Below are positions 1-8,106 of a stretch of 64,000 nt of DNA, in pieces; within the stretch, counting starts at the first letter, position 1; each line of letters starts with the position of its first letter. Location: positions 1 through 64,000 of the forward strand of contig LSKF01000106.1 in NCBI GenBank assembly GCA_001556995.1, in the 5' to 3' direction. Source of the DNA: Erythrobacteraceae bacterium CCH12-C2. GTDB taxonomy: Bacteria; Pseudomonadota; Alphaproteobacteria; Sphingomonadales; Sphingomonadaceae. The notes under the pieces were generated by a model. That model had not been told where the DNA came from. It saw only the letters and a list, made by a program, of their open reading frames with translations, and made no database searches. Position numbers and translations under genes: made by a program.

Positions 1-737
1 GGCGGCGGCGGTGCAGCGACCGGCGCCGGTGCCGGTGCAGGCTTGCCACCGAAATTGTAGGTTAGGCTCGCCAGCACCGAATGGGCTGCGTAATCGGCCA
101 CGATCGCGCGATTGTTGGCAGCAACGAGATCAAAATTATCCGCCACGAAATAGCGATACTTGACGCCAAGATCGACCTTGTCGTTGAGCGCCACCCGCGC
201 ACCGGCCAGCAGCTGCCAGGCGAAATCGGTCTTGTCGTCGTCGACCACAGTGCCAACGCCCGCCACTTCGACCGGGAGTGACAGGTTGGCAAACCCAACC
301 CCGCCGCCCGCGAACAGCTGCACGCCATCATCCTTGCCGAATTCGACGAGGCCGTTGAGCATCCCGCTCCAAATCCTGAGGTCTTCTTCGTTCTGCACCA
401 CGGTGCCACCCGGAACAGTGATGCCGCCGGGGAGAATGGTCGAGCTGACCACGGTGAGGCCATCGTATCCTGCAGTCTTGTATCCACCTTCTGCTTCGAT
501 CCGGAACGCGCCGAAATCATAGCCGACCACGATGTCAGCATCGATCCCCAGCTCGGTGTCGGCAAAGGCGGCGTTGTCGAGCAGGCCATCGGCCCGGTTG
601 TTGTCGATGTTGACGCGAACCTGATCCTCAAAGCTGACCCCGCCGTTGACACCGACGTAGACTTGGCCTTCGCGCGCTTGCGCCGGTGTCGCCACAATCG
701 CAGCGGCACCAGCGAGGAAAAGAGCTGTCTTTTTCAT
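1..737 (-). CDS. OmpA-like outer membrane beta-barrel protein, 3' end beyond window
   Basis: The gene starts at ATG 737 with a GAGAGG ribosome site six bases upstream and runs off the left edge, so only about 245 residues are visible. The first 21 residues (MKKTALFLAGAAAIVATPAQA) are a clear Sec signal peptide. The rest alternates hydrophobic and polar residues with many Gly and aromatic residues, as in an eight-stranded outer-membrane barrel, and has a strand ending SVLASLTYNFGGK. A Pro/Ala linker (PAPAPAPVAAPPP) follows at the edge, which is where an OmpA-type peptidoglycan-binding domain would begin. That domain is inferred, not seen. Role: surface barrel tethering the outer membrane. Confidence 0.8.
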   Translation of the reverse strand, partial: MKKTALFLAGAAAIVATPAQAREGQVYVGVNGGVSFEDQVRVNIDNNRADGLLDNAAFADTELGIDADIVVGYDFGAFRIEAEGGYKTAGYDGLTVVSSTILPGGITVPGGTVVQNEEDLRIWSGMLNGLVEFGKDDGVQLFAGGGVGFANLSLPVEVAGVGTVVDDDKTDFAWQLLAGARVALNDKVDLGVKYRYFVADNFDLVAANNRAIVADYAAHSVLASLTYNFGGKPAPAPAPVAAPPP

Positions 738-943
738 GTCCAACCTCTCGATGAGAACCCCCGCCGACGCCTAGGCCGCCTGCATGGCATTGATGTGACA
801 TCACTTCGGATTTCGGCGCGTGTGTTGCACGCAGCGACCTGCGCATGGCCGATTGCCAAGCGCGGTGCGCGAAGGCATGAAACTGCCACGCCAAAATCAG
901 GCAAGCGCGGGCATGCGCGCCATCATCAGGGAGAACATCAGCA

Positions 944-2551
944 ATGACGTCATCGCGGCTCGGGGCCATGCAGGATTGGACAATGCGGGTGACGGCGGTG
1001 ATCGATCACGCCGCGCGCGAGGCACCAACCCGCGAAATCGTGACCCGCTGGGCCGATGGCAGCGAGACCCGCACGGATTGGGCGGGCATTCGCCGCGATG
1101 CGTTGAAGATGGCGCAAGCGTTGCAGGCCTTGGGGCTCCGGCCGGGGGACAAGGTCGCGAGCCTCGCCATGAACCATTCGCGCCACCTGGTGAGCTGGTA
1201 TGGCGTGGCGGGCATGGGCGGGGTGCTCCACACCGTGAACCCGCGCTTGTTCGACGATCAGCTCGAATACATCGTCAACCACGCCGAAGACCGGGTGCTG
1301 TGCTACGATGCAGCCTTCCAGCTGATCGTCGACCGCATGAAGAGCCGCTGGCCCACGGTCGAGCATTACATCTGCTACGATAGCGGCGCGCACAGCCCTG
1401 CTTTCGAGGACTGGATCGGCGCGCAGGACGGCGATTTCGAATGGGTCGGCGGGGCTGAGAATGATCCGTGCATGATCTGCTACACCAGCGGGACTACGGG
1501 TAATCCCAAGGGCGTGCAATACGAACATCGCTCCACGGTGATGCACGCCATGGCGGGCCTGCAACCGGCGGCGTTCAATTTCTCCAGCGCCTCGGTGATG
1601 TTGCCGGTGGTGCCGATGTTCCACGCAGCGAGTTGGGGCCTGCCCTATGCGGGCGCTATGGCGGGAATCAAGTTCGTGTTCTCGGCGGTGAACGATCCCG
1701 CCGTGCTCCACGATCTGATGCTGCGCGAAGGCGTGACCGACAGCGCGGGCGTACCGACCGTGTGGCTCGCGCACTTCCAGTATTGCGACCGCGAGGGCCT
1801 CGATCTGCCGCCATTGAAGGCTGCGACCATCGGCGGCTCGGCCGCGCCCAAGTTCATGATCGAGCGCCTGCTCAAGAACGGCACCCGCGTCCAGCACGCC
1901 TGGGGCATGACCGAAACTTCGCCGATTGGCACAGTGGGCGGGCCGGCCTGGGACTGGGACAGCCTCACGCTGGAACAGAAGGTCGAGAAGACCGCGATGC
2001 AGGGCCGCCCGATCTTCGGCGTGCAGCTGCGCACTGTGGACCTGAACGATATGGTCACCGAGTTGCCGCGCGACGGCAAGACCTCGGGTGCGCTCCAGAT
2101 CCGCGGGCCGTGGATCATCAAGCGTTACTTCAAGGCCGAGCAGGACGCGGTGAACAACGAGGGGTGGTTCGACACCGGCGATGTCGGCATCCTGCATCCC
2201 GATGGCACGCTGCAACTGACCGACCGCACCAAGGACGTGATCAAGTCGGGCGGCGAGTGGATCAGCTCGGTCGAGCTCGAAAACGCCGCCTGCGGTCATC
2301 CGGCGGTGGCCGAGGCTGCCTGCATCGGCATCTACCACCCCAAATGGGACGAGCGTCCGGTGCTGTTCGTGGTGAAGAAGGCGGGGGCCGAGGTTTCGGC
2401 GGATGATATCATCGAGCATCTCAAGCCGCAGGTCGCCAAGTGGTGGCTCCCCGATGCGGTCGAATTCGTCGACGACATTCCCCATACCGCCACCGGCAAG
2501 ATCAGCAAGAAGGACCTGCGGGACCGCTTTGCGGACTACAAGCTTGGCTGA
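944..2551 (+). CDS. Acyl-CoA synthetase (AMP-binding, FadD/AlkK type)
   Basis: A 535-residue ANL-family enzyme that activates a medium- or long-chain fatty acid with ATP and CoA. Visible motifs are the P-loop [11 protein letters not shown] (residues about 180-190), [17 protein letters not shown] and the C-terminal [12 protein letters not shown] with the catalytic lysine. ATG 944 follows an AGGGAGA site at good spacing; an internal ATG at 968 (MQDWTMRV) would also give a family-like N-terminus. The next gene overlaps its last bases, so the two are probably co-transcribed. Substrate chain length cannot be read from the sequence. Confidence 0.9.
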   Translation: MTSSRLGAMQDWTMRVTAVIDHAAREAPTREIVTRWADGSETRTDWAGIRRDALKMAQALQALGLRPGDKVASLAMNHSRHLVSWYGVAGMGGVLHTVNPRLFDDQLEYIVNHAEDRVLCYDAAFQLIVDRMKSRWPTVEHYICYDSGAHSPAFEDWIGAQDGDFEWVGGAENDPCMICYTSGTTGNPKGVQYEHRSTVMHAMAGLQPAAFNFSSASVMLPVVPMFHAASWGLPYAGAMAGIKFVFSAVNDPAVLHDLMLREGVTDSAGVPTVWLAHFQYCDREGLDLPPLKAATIGGSAAPKFMIERLLKNGTRVQHAWGMTETSPIGTVGGPAWDWDSLTLEQKVEKTAMQGRPIFGVQLRTVDLNDMVTELPRDGKTSGALQIRGPWIIKRYFKAEQDAVNNEGWFDTGDVGILHPDGTLQLTDRTKDVIKSGGEWISSVELENAACGHPAVAEAACIGIYHPKWDERPVLFVVKKAGAEVSADDIIEHLKPQVAKWWLPDAVEFVDDIPHTATGKISKKDLRDRFADYKLG

Positions 2552-3059
2552 GGTAACGATCCGGCCTGCGCGCGGGGACGATGCGCAGGCCATTGCCGCG
2601 ATCTATGCCTGGCACGTGGCGAATGGCACGGGGACCTTCGACACCTCAGCACCCGATGCGGCCGCATGGGCTGAGAAGATCGGTGATTTTGCGGCGAGGG
2701 GCTTTCCCTTCCTCGTCGCCGAGCGGGCGGGTGACGTGGTGGCCTATGCCTACGCCGCCCGTTTCCGGGATCGCCCCGCCTATGCCCACACCTGCGAGGA
2801 CAGTATCTATGTCGCGCATGACGCGCGCGGGTTGGGAGTGGGGAGCGTGTTGCTGCCTGCGCTGATCGATGCGGCGCGCGCTGCCGGATTCGCGCAGATG
2901 ATCGGCGTCGCGGGCGGGGGAGAACCGGCCTCGGTTGCGCTTCATCGCAAATGCGGCTTCGTCCACGCGGGACGCTTGCGCAATGTCGGCAAGAAATTCG
3001 GGCGATTGCTCGATACCGTTTATATGCAACGTGACCTCAGGGAGGAGGAGACCCCATGA
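2544..3059 (+). CDS. GNAT N-acetyltransferase, phosphinothricin acetyltransferase-like
   Basis: About 171 residues. The chosen start is TTG 2544, which overlaps the end of the acyl-CoA synthetase by eight bases and gives the family-typical opening VTIRPARGDDAQAIAAIY. The acetyl-CoA loop appears as ARGLGVGSVLLPALIDAA, and the C-terminal part VALHRKCGFVHAGRLRNVGKKFGR fits the Pat/YncA branch that acetylates small amines, for example methionine derivatives or phosphinothricin. The substrate is not known here. The stop overlaps the next ATG (ATGA), so translation is probably coupled. Confidence 0.8.
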   Translation: MAEVTIRPARGDDAQAIAAIYAWHVANGTGTFDTSAPDAAAWAEKIGDFAARGFPFLVAERAGDVVAYAYAARFRDRPAYAHTCEDSIYVAHDARGLGVGSVLLPALIDAARAAGFAQMIGVAGGGEPASVALHRKCGFVHAGRLRNVGKKFGRLLDTVYMQRDLREEETP

Positions 3060-3493
3060 CCTGCGAAACCTATATCGACCCGAGCCCCGCCAATTTTGCG
3101 GCCTTCAAGGACCTGCCGCGCGATACGCCAATCAACATGCTCAACCTCCTGCTCTATCGGGACAAGGCCGAATATCCCGAGGGCCACGAGCACGCGGGCA
3201 AGGGGTGGAGCGGGAAAGAGGCTTACAAGGAATACGGCCGCACCTCCGGCCCGATCTTCCAGCGCGTGGGCGGGCAGATCCTGTGGCGCGGGCGATTCGA
3301 GACGATGGTGACCGGCCCCGATGGCGAGCGCTGGCACAATGGCTTCATTGCGCAATATCCCAACGCGGGCGCGTTCTTCGAAATGATCAAGGACCCGGAG
3401 TATCAGAAGGCGGTGGTGAACCGCACCGCTGCGCTGGTGGATAGCCGGTTGGTGCGTTTTCTGCCGGGCGAGGTGGGTGGGGGGTTTGGGTGA
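3056..3493 (+). CDS. DUF1330-family protein
   Basis: A 145-residue protein of the dimeric alpha+beta barrel type. The recognisable family pattern is INMLNLLLYRDKAEYPEG near residues 23-40, followed by GGQILWRGRFETMVTGPDGERWHNGFIAQYPNAGAFFEMIKDPEYQKAV with each part kept apart by short loops. DUF1330 proteins resemble monooxygenase/isomerase-like barrels but have no firmly assigned reaction. The start overlaps the GNAT stop and its own stop overlaps the start of a 51-residue gene, so this is a four-gene translationally coupled string beginning with the acyl-CoA synthetase. Confidence 0.8.
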   Translation: MTCETYIDPSPANFAAFKDLPRDTPINMLNLLLYRDKAEYPEGHEHAGKGWSGKEAYKEYGRTSGPIFQRVGGQILWRGRFETMVTGPDGERWHNGFIAQYPNAGAFFEMIKDPEYQKAVVNRTAALVDSRLVRFLPGEVGGGFG

Positions 3494-3645
3494 CGAAGCA
3501 AGGCTTTCTCTTTCTTCTTGTCGGCTTGCTCCTCGGGACGAGTGCCGGGTGGTGGTTGCAGGAGATGAACCACGTCGATGCCTGTCTTGATGCGGGAGGA
3601 CGCTGGCAAAGCGGCGGGAGTTACTGCGAAGGCGTGATGCCTTAA
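3490..3645 (+). CDS. Small single-pass membrane protein, 51 residues
   Basis: A short gene starting at GTG 3490, overlapping the DUF1330 stop (GTGA). The N-terminal half is one hydrophobic segment (GFLFLLVGLLLGTSAGWW); the rest is a small polar tail with two cysteines spaced as CLDAGGRWQSGGSYCEG. The orientation is probably N-in with the tail in the periplasm, where the cysteines could form a disulfide. Its TAA stop overlaps the stop of the converging radical SAM gene by four bases. Function unknown. The tight coupling and intact frame argue that it is translated. Confidence 0.55.
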   Translation: MTKQGFLFLLVGLLLGTSAGWWLQEMNHVDACLDAGGRWQSGGSYCEGVMP

Positions 3646-4727
3646 AACAACCGCAACTGCCCGCCCGCCTCCGGCGCCCGGAACCGCGAGCAATCGAGAT
3701 CGAACCGGGCCTTGCCGATCCCCGCTTTTCGGCACGCCACCCGGAACCGCGCGCGGATCAGGTCGGCCCACACGCCTTGCGGGTTCATGCGGCTGTGGAA
3801 ATTCGGATCATTGTCGCGCCCGCCCCGCATTTCCCGCACAATGCTCATCACCTTGCCCGCGCGTTCGGGGTAGTGGACGGCGAGCCATTCGCGGAAAAGC
3901 GGCGCGACCTCGTGGGGCAGGCGCAGGGGGATCCAGTTGGCGCTGCGCACCCCCAGCTGTGCGACTGCGGCGATGATGCCTTCGATGAATTCATCAGTGA
4001 TAGCCGGGATGATCGGCGAGAGCGAGCAATGCACCGGCACGCCCAGCTCCACCAATCGCCCCAGCGCCGCCAGCCGCTTCGCAGGCGCAGCGCAGCGCGG
4101 TTCGACCTTGCCGGACAAGGCCGGATCGAGCGTGGTGACCGAAATCGACACGGCCACCAGTTTCTCGCGCGCCATTTCGGTCAGCAGGTCGGCGTCCATC
4201 AGCACCCGGTCGGACTTGGTGGTGATGGTGACCGGGTGGCGCGCCTCGAGGCACACTTCGAGGATCTGGCGGGTGATCCGCCAGTCGCGCTCGATCGGCT
4301 GATAGGGATCGGTGTTGGTGCCCATGGCGATGGGCTTCGGTGAATAACCCCTTTTGGCCAATGTCTTGCGCAGCAGCGCCGCCGCATTGGGCTTGGCGAA
4401 GAGCCTCGTCTCGTAGTCCAGTCCGGGGGAGAGATCGTGATAGGCGTGGGTGGGGCGCGCGAAGCAATAGACGCAGCCATGCTCGCACCCTCGATAGGCA
4501 TTGACCGAGCGGTCAAACGGAACATCGGGCGATTGGTTGAAAGTGAGGATCGACTTGGGCCGCTCTTCGGTGACGGTAGTGCGCAGTCTGACCGGCGGGC
4601 CATCCAGCGTCTGCACGTAATCTCGCCAATCGCCATCGACCTCGCGCGTGGCAAGGCCGAAGCGGGTCGGGACATGCCCCGATTGCGCACCGCGCCCTTT
4701 GAACGTGGAATGTTTCACGTGGAACAT
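3642..4727 (-). CDS. PA0069-family radical SAM protein
   Basis: A 361-residue protein related to spore photoproduct lyase (SplB-like radical SAM). The cluster-binding motif is CEHGCVYCFARP, preceded by SVNAYRG; MGTNTDPYQPIERD and TITTKSD are other family signatures. The reaction is unassigned. The N-terminus MFHVKHSTFKGRGAQS is encoded by a parS-like palindrome covering the start codon, and no obvious ribosome site precedes it, so expression could be sensitive to ParB binding. The stop overlaps that of a small plus-strand gene. It is followed on the other side by a palindromic repeat and moaB. Confidence 0.87.
   Translation of the reverse strand: MFHVKHSTFKGRGAQSGHVPTRFGLATREVDGDWRDYVQTLDGPPVRLRTTVTEERPKSILTFNQSPDVPFDRSVNAYRGCEHGCVYCFARPTHAYHDLSPGLDYETRLFAKPNAAALLRKTLAKRGYSPKPIAMGTNTDPYQPIERDWRITRQILEVCLEARHPVTITTKSDRVLMDADLLTEMAREKLVAVSISVTTLDPALSGKVEPRCAAPAKRLAALGRLVELGVPVHCSLSPIIPAITDEFIEGIIAAVAQLGVRSANWIPLRLPHEVAPLFREWLAVHYPERAGKVMSIVREMRGGRDNDPNFHSRMNPQGVWADLIRARFRVACRKAGIGKARFDLDCSRFRAPEAGGQLRLF
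4711..4726. promoter_or_regulatory. parS-like ParB binding site
   Basis: TGTTTCACGTGGAACA. It differs by one base from the widespread chromosomal parS consensus TGTTTCACGTGAAACA and by one base from the Pseudomonas form TGTTCCACGTGGAACA. It covers codons 1-6 of the radical SAM gene and so produces the residues MFHVKH. Its presence would place the window in the origin-proximal centromere zone. No parA, parB or dnaA is in the window, so the assignment rests on the motif alone. Confidence 0.75.
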
Positions 4728-4756
4728 TTACGGAACATTGGTGCGCTTTGCAACCA

Positions 4757-4841
4757 TCGTCATCCCAGCGAAAGCTGGGACCTAGGGCGGCTGTGAGACC
4801 GTTTGCCGCCTGAGGCCCCAGCTTTCGCTGGGGTGGACGAC
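4757..4841. repeat. Palindromic dispersed repeat (CCCAGCGAAAGCTGGG core)
   Basis: An imperfect inverted repeat lies between the radical SAM gene and moaB. The outer arms are about 27 bases each: TCGTCATCCCAGCGAAAGCT starts one, and the other read in reverse complement starts TCGTCCACCCCAGCGAAAGC. Inner arms AGGGCGGC and GCCGCCT extend the stem. This is the sphingomonad-type repeat seen in many chromosomes. It would fold into a long hairpin in RNA or a cruciform in DNA and may act as a bidirectional transcription barrier. Confidence 0.8.
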
Positions 4842-4848
4842 AGAAGAT

Positions 4849-5379
4849 TTAGACTTCTCGTAGCCGCGGCATCAGTTCGACAAAATTGCAGGGCCGGTTG
4901 CGGCTGTCGAGTTGCTCGGCGAGGATGCCGTCCCACCCATCCTTCACCGCGCCGTTCGATCCGGGCAGGGCGAAGATATAGGTGCCCCGCGCCACCACCG
5001 CGCAGGCGCGCGATTGGATGGTGCTGGTGCCGATGCTCTTGAAGCTGAGCCAGCGGAACAACTCGCCAAAGCCGGGGATCTCGCGCGCGCCCTTGATCAT
5101 CGCCAGCGCCTCGGGGGTGACATCGCGCCCGGTGAGGCCGGTGCCGCCCGTGCTGACCACTGCGTCGATGGCCGGATCATCGATCCAGGCTTCGAATTGC
5201 GCGGCGAGGCTTGGGGCATCATCCTTGACGATGGTGCGCGCGGCCAGCCTGTGTCCTGCACCCAACACGCGCGCCGCTAGAATATCGCCCGAGGTGTCGG
5301 TCTCGGGCGTGCGGGTGTCCGATACGGTCAGGACAGCGATGTTGATCGGCTTCAATTCTCGGGCTTCGTCAATCGCCAC
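4849..5379 (-). CDS. moaB: Molybdenum cofactor biosynthesis protein B
   Basis: A 176-residue MoaB/MogA-fold protein that binds molybdopterin and is placed in the adenylylation step of molybdenum cofactor synthesis. Signatures are INIAVLTVSDTRTPETDTSG at the N-terminus, VVSTGGTGLTGRDVTPEA in the middle and FALPGSNGAVKDGWDGIL near the C-terminus. It starts at ATG 5379, 15 bases after the lytic transglycosylase stop on the same strand, so it is probably the last gene of a three-gene run (UDG-like, transglycosylase, moaB). No other molybdenum cofactor gene is in the window. Confidence 0.92.
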   Translation of the reverse strand: MAIDEARELKPINIAVLTVSDTRTPETDTSGDILAARVLGAGHRLAARTIVKDDAPSLAAQFEAWIDDPAIDAVVSTGGTGLTGRDVTPEALAMIKGAREIPGFGELFRWLSFKSIGTSTIQSRACAVVARGTYIFALPGSNGAVKDGWDGILAEQLDSRNRPCNFVELMPRLREV

Positions 5380-5393
5380 GCGGGTGCGCTCCC

Positions 5394-7151
5394 TTACCGC
5401 TGCAGACTTGCGGCGCGGATCGTAGCAGCCTGCGGGAATTCCGGCCAGCGCCCCTGTGCGAGCGCACGGCGGCTGGGCGAGGGGGCTCCGGCGGCGCGCT
5501 CATACATCCAGTAATTGCGCATCACGATCGCGACATAGCCGCGCGTTTCCCAATAGGGGATCGATTCCATCCACAGCAGCGGATCGTTCTGATCGTTGAT
5601 CTCGGTGTTCCAGCGCCCGATCGGGGTGAGCCCGGCGTTATAGGCGGCCATGATCTTCAAAAGAGTTCCCCCCGTCACCGGGGAATCGCGCAGCATTTCG
5701 AGGTTCCGCTGCCCGAAGGCAAGGTTCACCGCAGGATCGTCGAGATTGACGTAGGACGCGCTCATGCTGAGCCGCGGGGCGTGTTCGCGCACCGTGATCG
5801 GGGTGATCTGCATCAGGCCCCGGGCATTGGCGGGGCTGACGGCGGCGGCGCGGAAGTTCGATTCCTGCAGCGCGTGCGCAAAAGCGAGCGCCGGGTCGAC
5901 CTGCCACCCGCCCACAGGCTGCCAATGCGCGACGGGGAAGCGCAGCGAGGGATCGCTGCTGGTGCCATAAGGGGCGTTATGCGCCATGAAGAGCTGGGTC
6001 GAGGGCAGGCCCAGCTCGCGCGCCAACCGCGCGAGCGCGCCGTATTGGTAAGCCGGGCCGATCTGGGCTTCGTGGCGCAGCACTTCGTCAGCCAGCGACG
6101 GTCGCCCAATCTCGGTCAGCGCAACCGCAACCCGCACATTGCTCCGCTGCGAAAGTTGCTCCCAATCGCCCTTGCCGAACGGCGGGGGCGGAGCGTGGGC
6201 GGGAAGCTCGATCCCGAGCTGATCAGCCGCCAGCATCCCATAAAGCGTTTCGTCCAGCTGGGCGGCGGCGGCGAGGTGCTGCTGCGCCTGACCCGGCTCG
6301 CGGCAGCGCACCGCGGCACGGTGCGCCCAGTAATGCCCGGCAGCGGCGAGTTCGACATTCACCGCGCGCTGCGTGACGCGGGCGAAGGCCTCACCCGCCA
6401 GCGAACAATGGCCGAGCCGCCATGCGGCCAGCCCCTCAACCCAAGCGCCTTCGGCGACCCACTCGCCCGTGCCCTCGGCCACAGTGCGCGCAAGTTCGAG
6501 CGCGGCGGTATCATTGTTCTCGATATAGTGGCTCCACGCCACCCGCTGGCGCCATTCGGCCCGCGCATCGCCCGAGAGCACCGGATCGACCTCGGCCAGT
6601 AGGCGCTGCGCTTCGGCAGGGTTGTCGGCTTTGATCGCGGCAAGGATGGCCGAGGCGGTGTCGGGCGGCATGGTGCCATCGCTCACCGTGCGCGGCAGGA
6701 TGCGCTTGGGCGCGTAGGGCTGGCGGGTGAAGCCCTGATCGGCCGGCAGTGCGGGCAGGGTGGTAAGCCCGCGCTTTGCCCCCATACGCGCCAGTTGCTC
6801 AGCCTGCGGCAGATCGACCCCGGCTTCGAACCACGCCGCGATCTGCTCGGGCGCGACCTTGGGGCTGTTCGCGTGGGTGTAGTATTCGGCGCGCGCGGCC
6901 TGCGTCAGCACGCCATCAGGTCGCTGGGCGAGCAATTCCTCGACCACGGACCATTGCTCGGCGTCAATCGCGGCGAACAGCTTGCGGTAGGCGTCACGCT
7001 CGTCGGAAGAGAGCACCGCGCCGGTCGGGGCCGCCTCGCGCCGTTCGGCCCGCCAGTCGGCCACCAGACCGCCGGATTGCGCTTGCGCTGCGACCGGAAG
7101 GCCAAGACCCGCCAGCGCGGCTGCTGCCACACCGATCCGCAGGCGCATCAT
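5394..7151 (-). CDS. Soluble lytic transglycosylase (Slt family)
   Basis: About 585 residues from ATG 7151, chosen because it overlaps the upstream stop as ATGA and gives the signal peptide MMRLRIGVAAAALAGLGLPVAAQAQ. A long helical-repeat region (about residues 45-400) is the U-shaped superhelix seen in Slt70. The C-terminal catalytic domain has the glutamate in AFAHALQESNFRAAAVS, then ARGLMQITP and MAAYNAGLTPIGRW. The enzyme cleaves peptidoglycan with 1,6-anhydro-MurNAc formation in the periplasm. Longer starts (7175, 7166) would run into the upstream gene and lack a proper signal peptide. Confidence 0.9.
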   Translation of the reverse strand: MMRLRIGVAAAALAGLGLPVAAQAQSGGLVADWRAERREAAPTGAVLSSDERDAYRKLFAAIDAEQWSVVEELLAQRPDGVLTQAARAEYYTHANSPKVAPEQIAAWFEAGVDLPQAEQLARMGAKRGLTTLPALPADQGFTRQPYAPKRILPRTVSDGTMPPDTASAILAAIKADNPAEAQRLLAEVDPVLSGDARAEWRQRVAWSHYIENNDTAALELARTVAEGTGEWVAEGAWVEGLAAWRLGHCSLAGEAFARVTQRAVNVELAAAGHYWAHRAAVRCREPGQAQQHLAAAAQLDETLYGMLAADQLGIELPAHAPPPPFGKGDWEQLSQRSNVRVAVALTEIGRPSLADEVLRHEAQIGPAYQYGALARLARELGLPSTQLFMAHNAPYGTSSDPSLRFPVAHWQPVGGWQVDPALAFAHALQESNFRAAAVSPANARGLMQITPITVREHAPRLSMSASYVNLDDPAVNLAFGQRNLEMLRDSPVTGGTLLKIMAAYNAGLTPIGRWNTEINDQNDPLLWMESIPYWETRGYVAIVMRNYWMYERAAGAPSPSRRALAQGRWPEFPQAATIRAASLQR

Positions 7152-7969
7152 TGAAGGGCCGACCATTCTATCCATCTCCGCCAGAACCGGGCCTTGAGCC
7201 GGGGCATTTCCATAAGGGCTTCGAGCGTTTCGCTCACCATCACGCGGACTGTGCCCGTCGCATGGTTGATTTCGCGTAAAGGTTGTTCCTGTTCCTCGCC
7301 CAGCATCGCGCCAAGCCCGGTGCCGAACACCAGCAGGTGCTGCGGCGCGACAAGGCGGATGTGATGGGCGGTGACCGCATCCATCCCGCTCGCGGCCAGA
7401 GCACCAAGATCGGCCATAGGGGTATGGCAGGGGAGCGCGGCGGCGATGTAGGTCTCGCTGTCGTCGAGGCCCATCGCGGCAAGGACATTGGCCAGCAGTC
7501 GGCCTTGCGGCCCTTCGAGCAGCTGCGTGCGGTCTTGTTCCTCAGGCTGCGGCACCAGCACCATCAGCCGGGCACCCGCCGCCCCGCGCGGTGCGATACG
7601 AGGATAGAGACGGGATGCATCAATGGCCTCGGCGGTCATCCACCATTGCCGGAAGGCGGCAAGATCGGACGGGGGCGATTCGCCCAGCAGGTTGCGGCGC
7701 GGTGCTGCCGGTTCGGCGTGCGGCGTCGAAGCGGCGCGAAAGGCTTGGCCACTGGCAGGTGCTGCTGATGGAGGCTGCATTGCCGCCTCCCCGGAACCCG
7801 GATGCCCTGCCGTGCCGGTCAATCCTGCGCGGCCCGAAGCATCCGCAATCGGCAGCTCGGACAACCACGCCGTAGCGTCATCGCCAAAGTCGCAGTCCAC
7901 CCCTGCGGCGCGCCACCAGGCCAGCGCCGCTTCGCATTCGCGCGCGAGAGAAGGGTCGGCGATGGTCAT
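7148..7969 (-). CDS. Uracil-DNA glycosylase superfamily protein, divergent
   Basis: A 273-residue protein. The first 120 residues are low complexity (Ala/Pro/Gly-rich) and probably disordered. From about residue 130 a UDG-like fold is recognisable from ARLMVLVPQPEEQDRTQLL, LLANVLAAMGLDDSETYIAAALPC and LVAPQHLLVFGTGLG. The usual GEAPG water-activating motif reads VPQPEEQD, and the four cysteines of the family 4 iron-sulfur cluster are absent, so catalytic activity is doubtful. It overlaps the transglycosylase start by four bases. The order UDG-like then transglycosylase suggests one transcript. Confidence 0.7.
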   Translation of the reverse strand: MTIADPSLARECEAALAWWRAAGVDCDFGDDATAWLSELPIADASGRAGLTGTAGHPGSGEAAMQPPSAAPASGQAFRAASTPHAEPAAPRRNLLGESPPSDLAAFRQWWMTAEAIDASRLYPRIAPRGAAGARLMVLVPQPEEQDRTQLLEGPQGRLLANVLAAMGLDDSETYIAAALPCHTPMADLGALAASGMDAVTAHHIRLVAPQHLLVFGTGLGAMLGEEQEQPLREINHATGTVRVMVSETLEALMEMPRLKARFWRRWIEWSALQ

Positions 7970-8106
7970 TAGCGCTTAGGTTTGCAGGTCATCCCAATGA
8001 CGGCGGGTCTTGACTGTCCCAGACCCAGTTAGCAAGTGGAGAGCCCAAGCAATTCGCCGGAATGTGCGGCGCGCGCGCCCAAACTAGCAAGGATCAGGAA
8101 ACCGCG

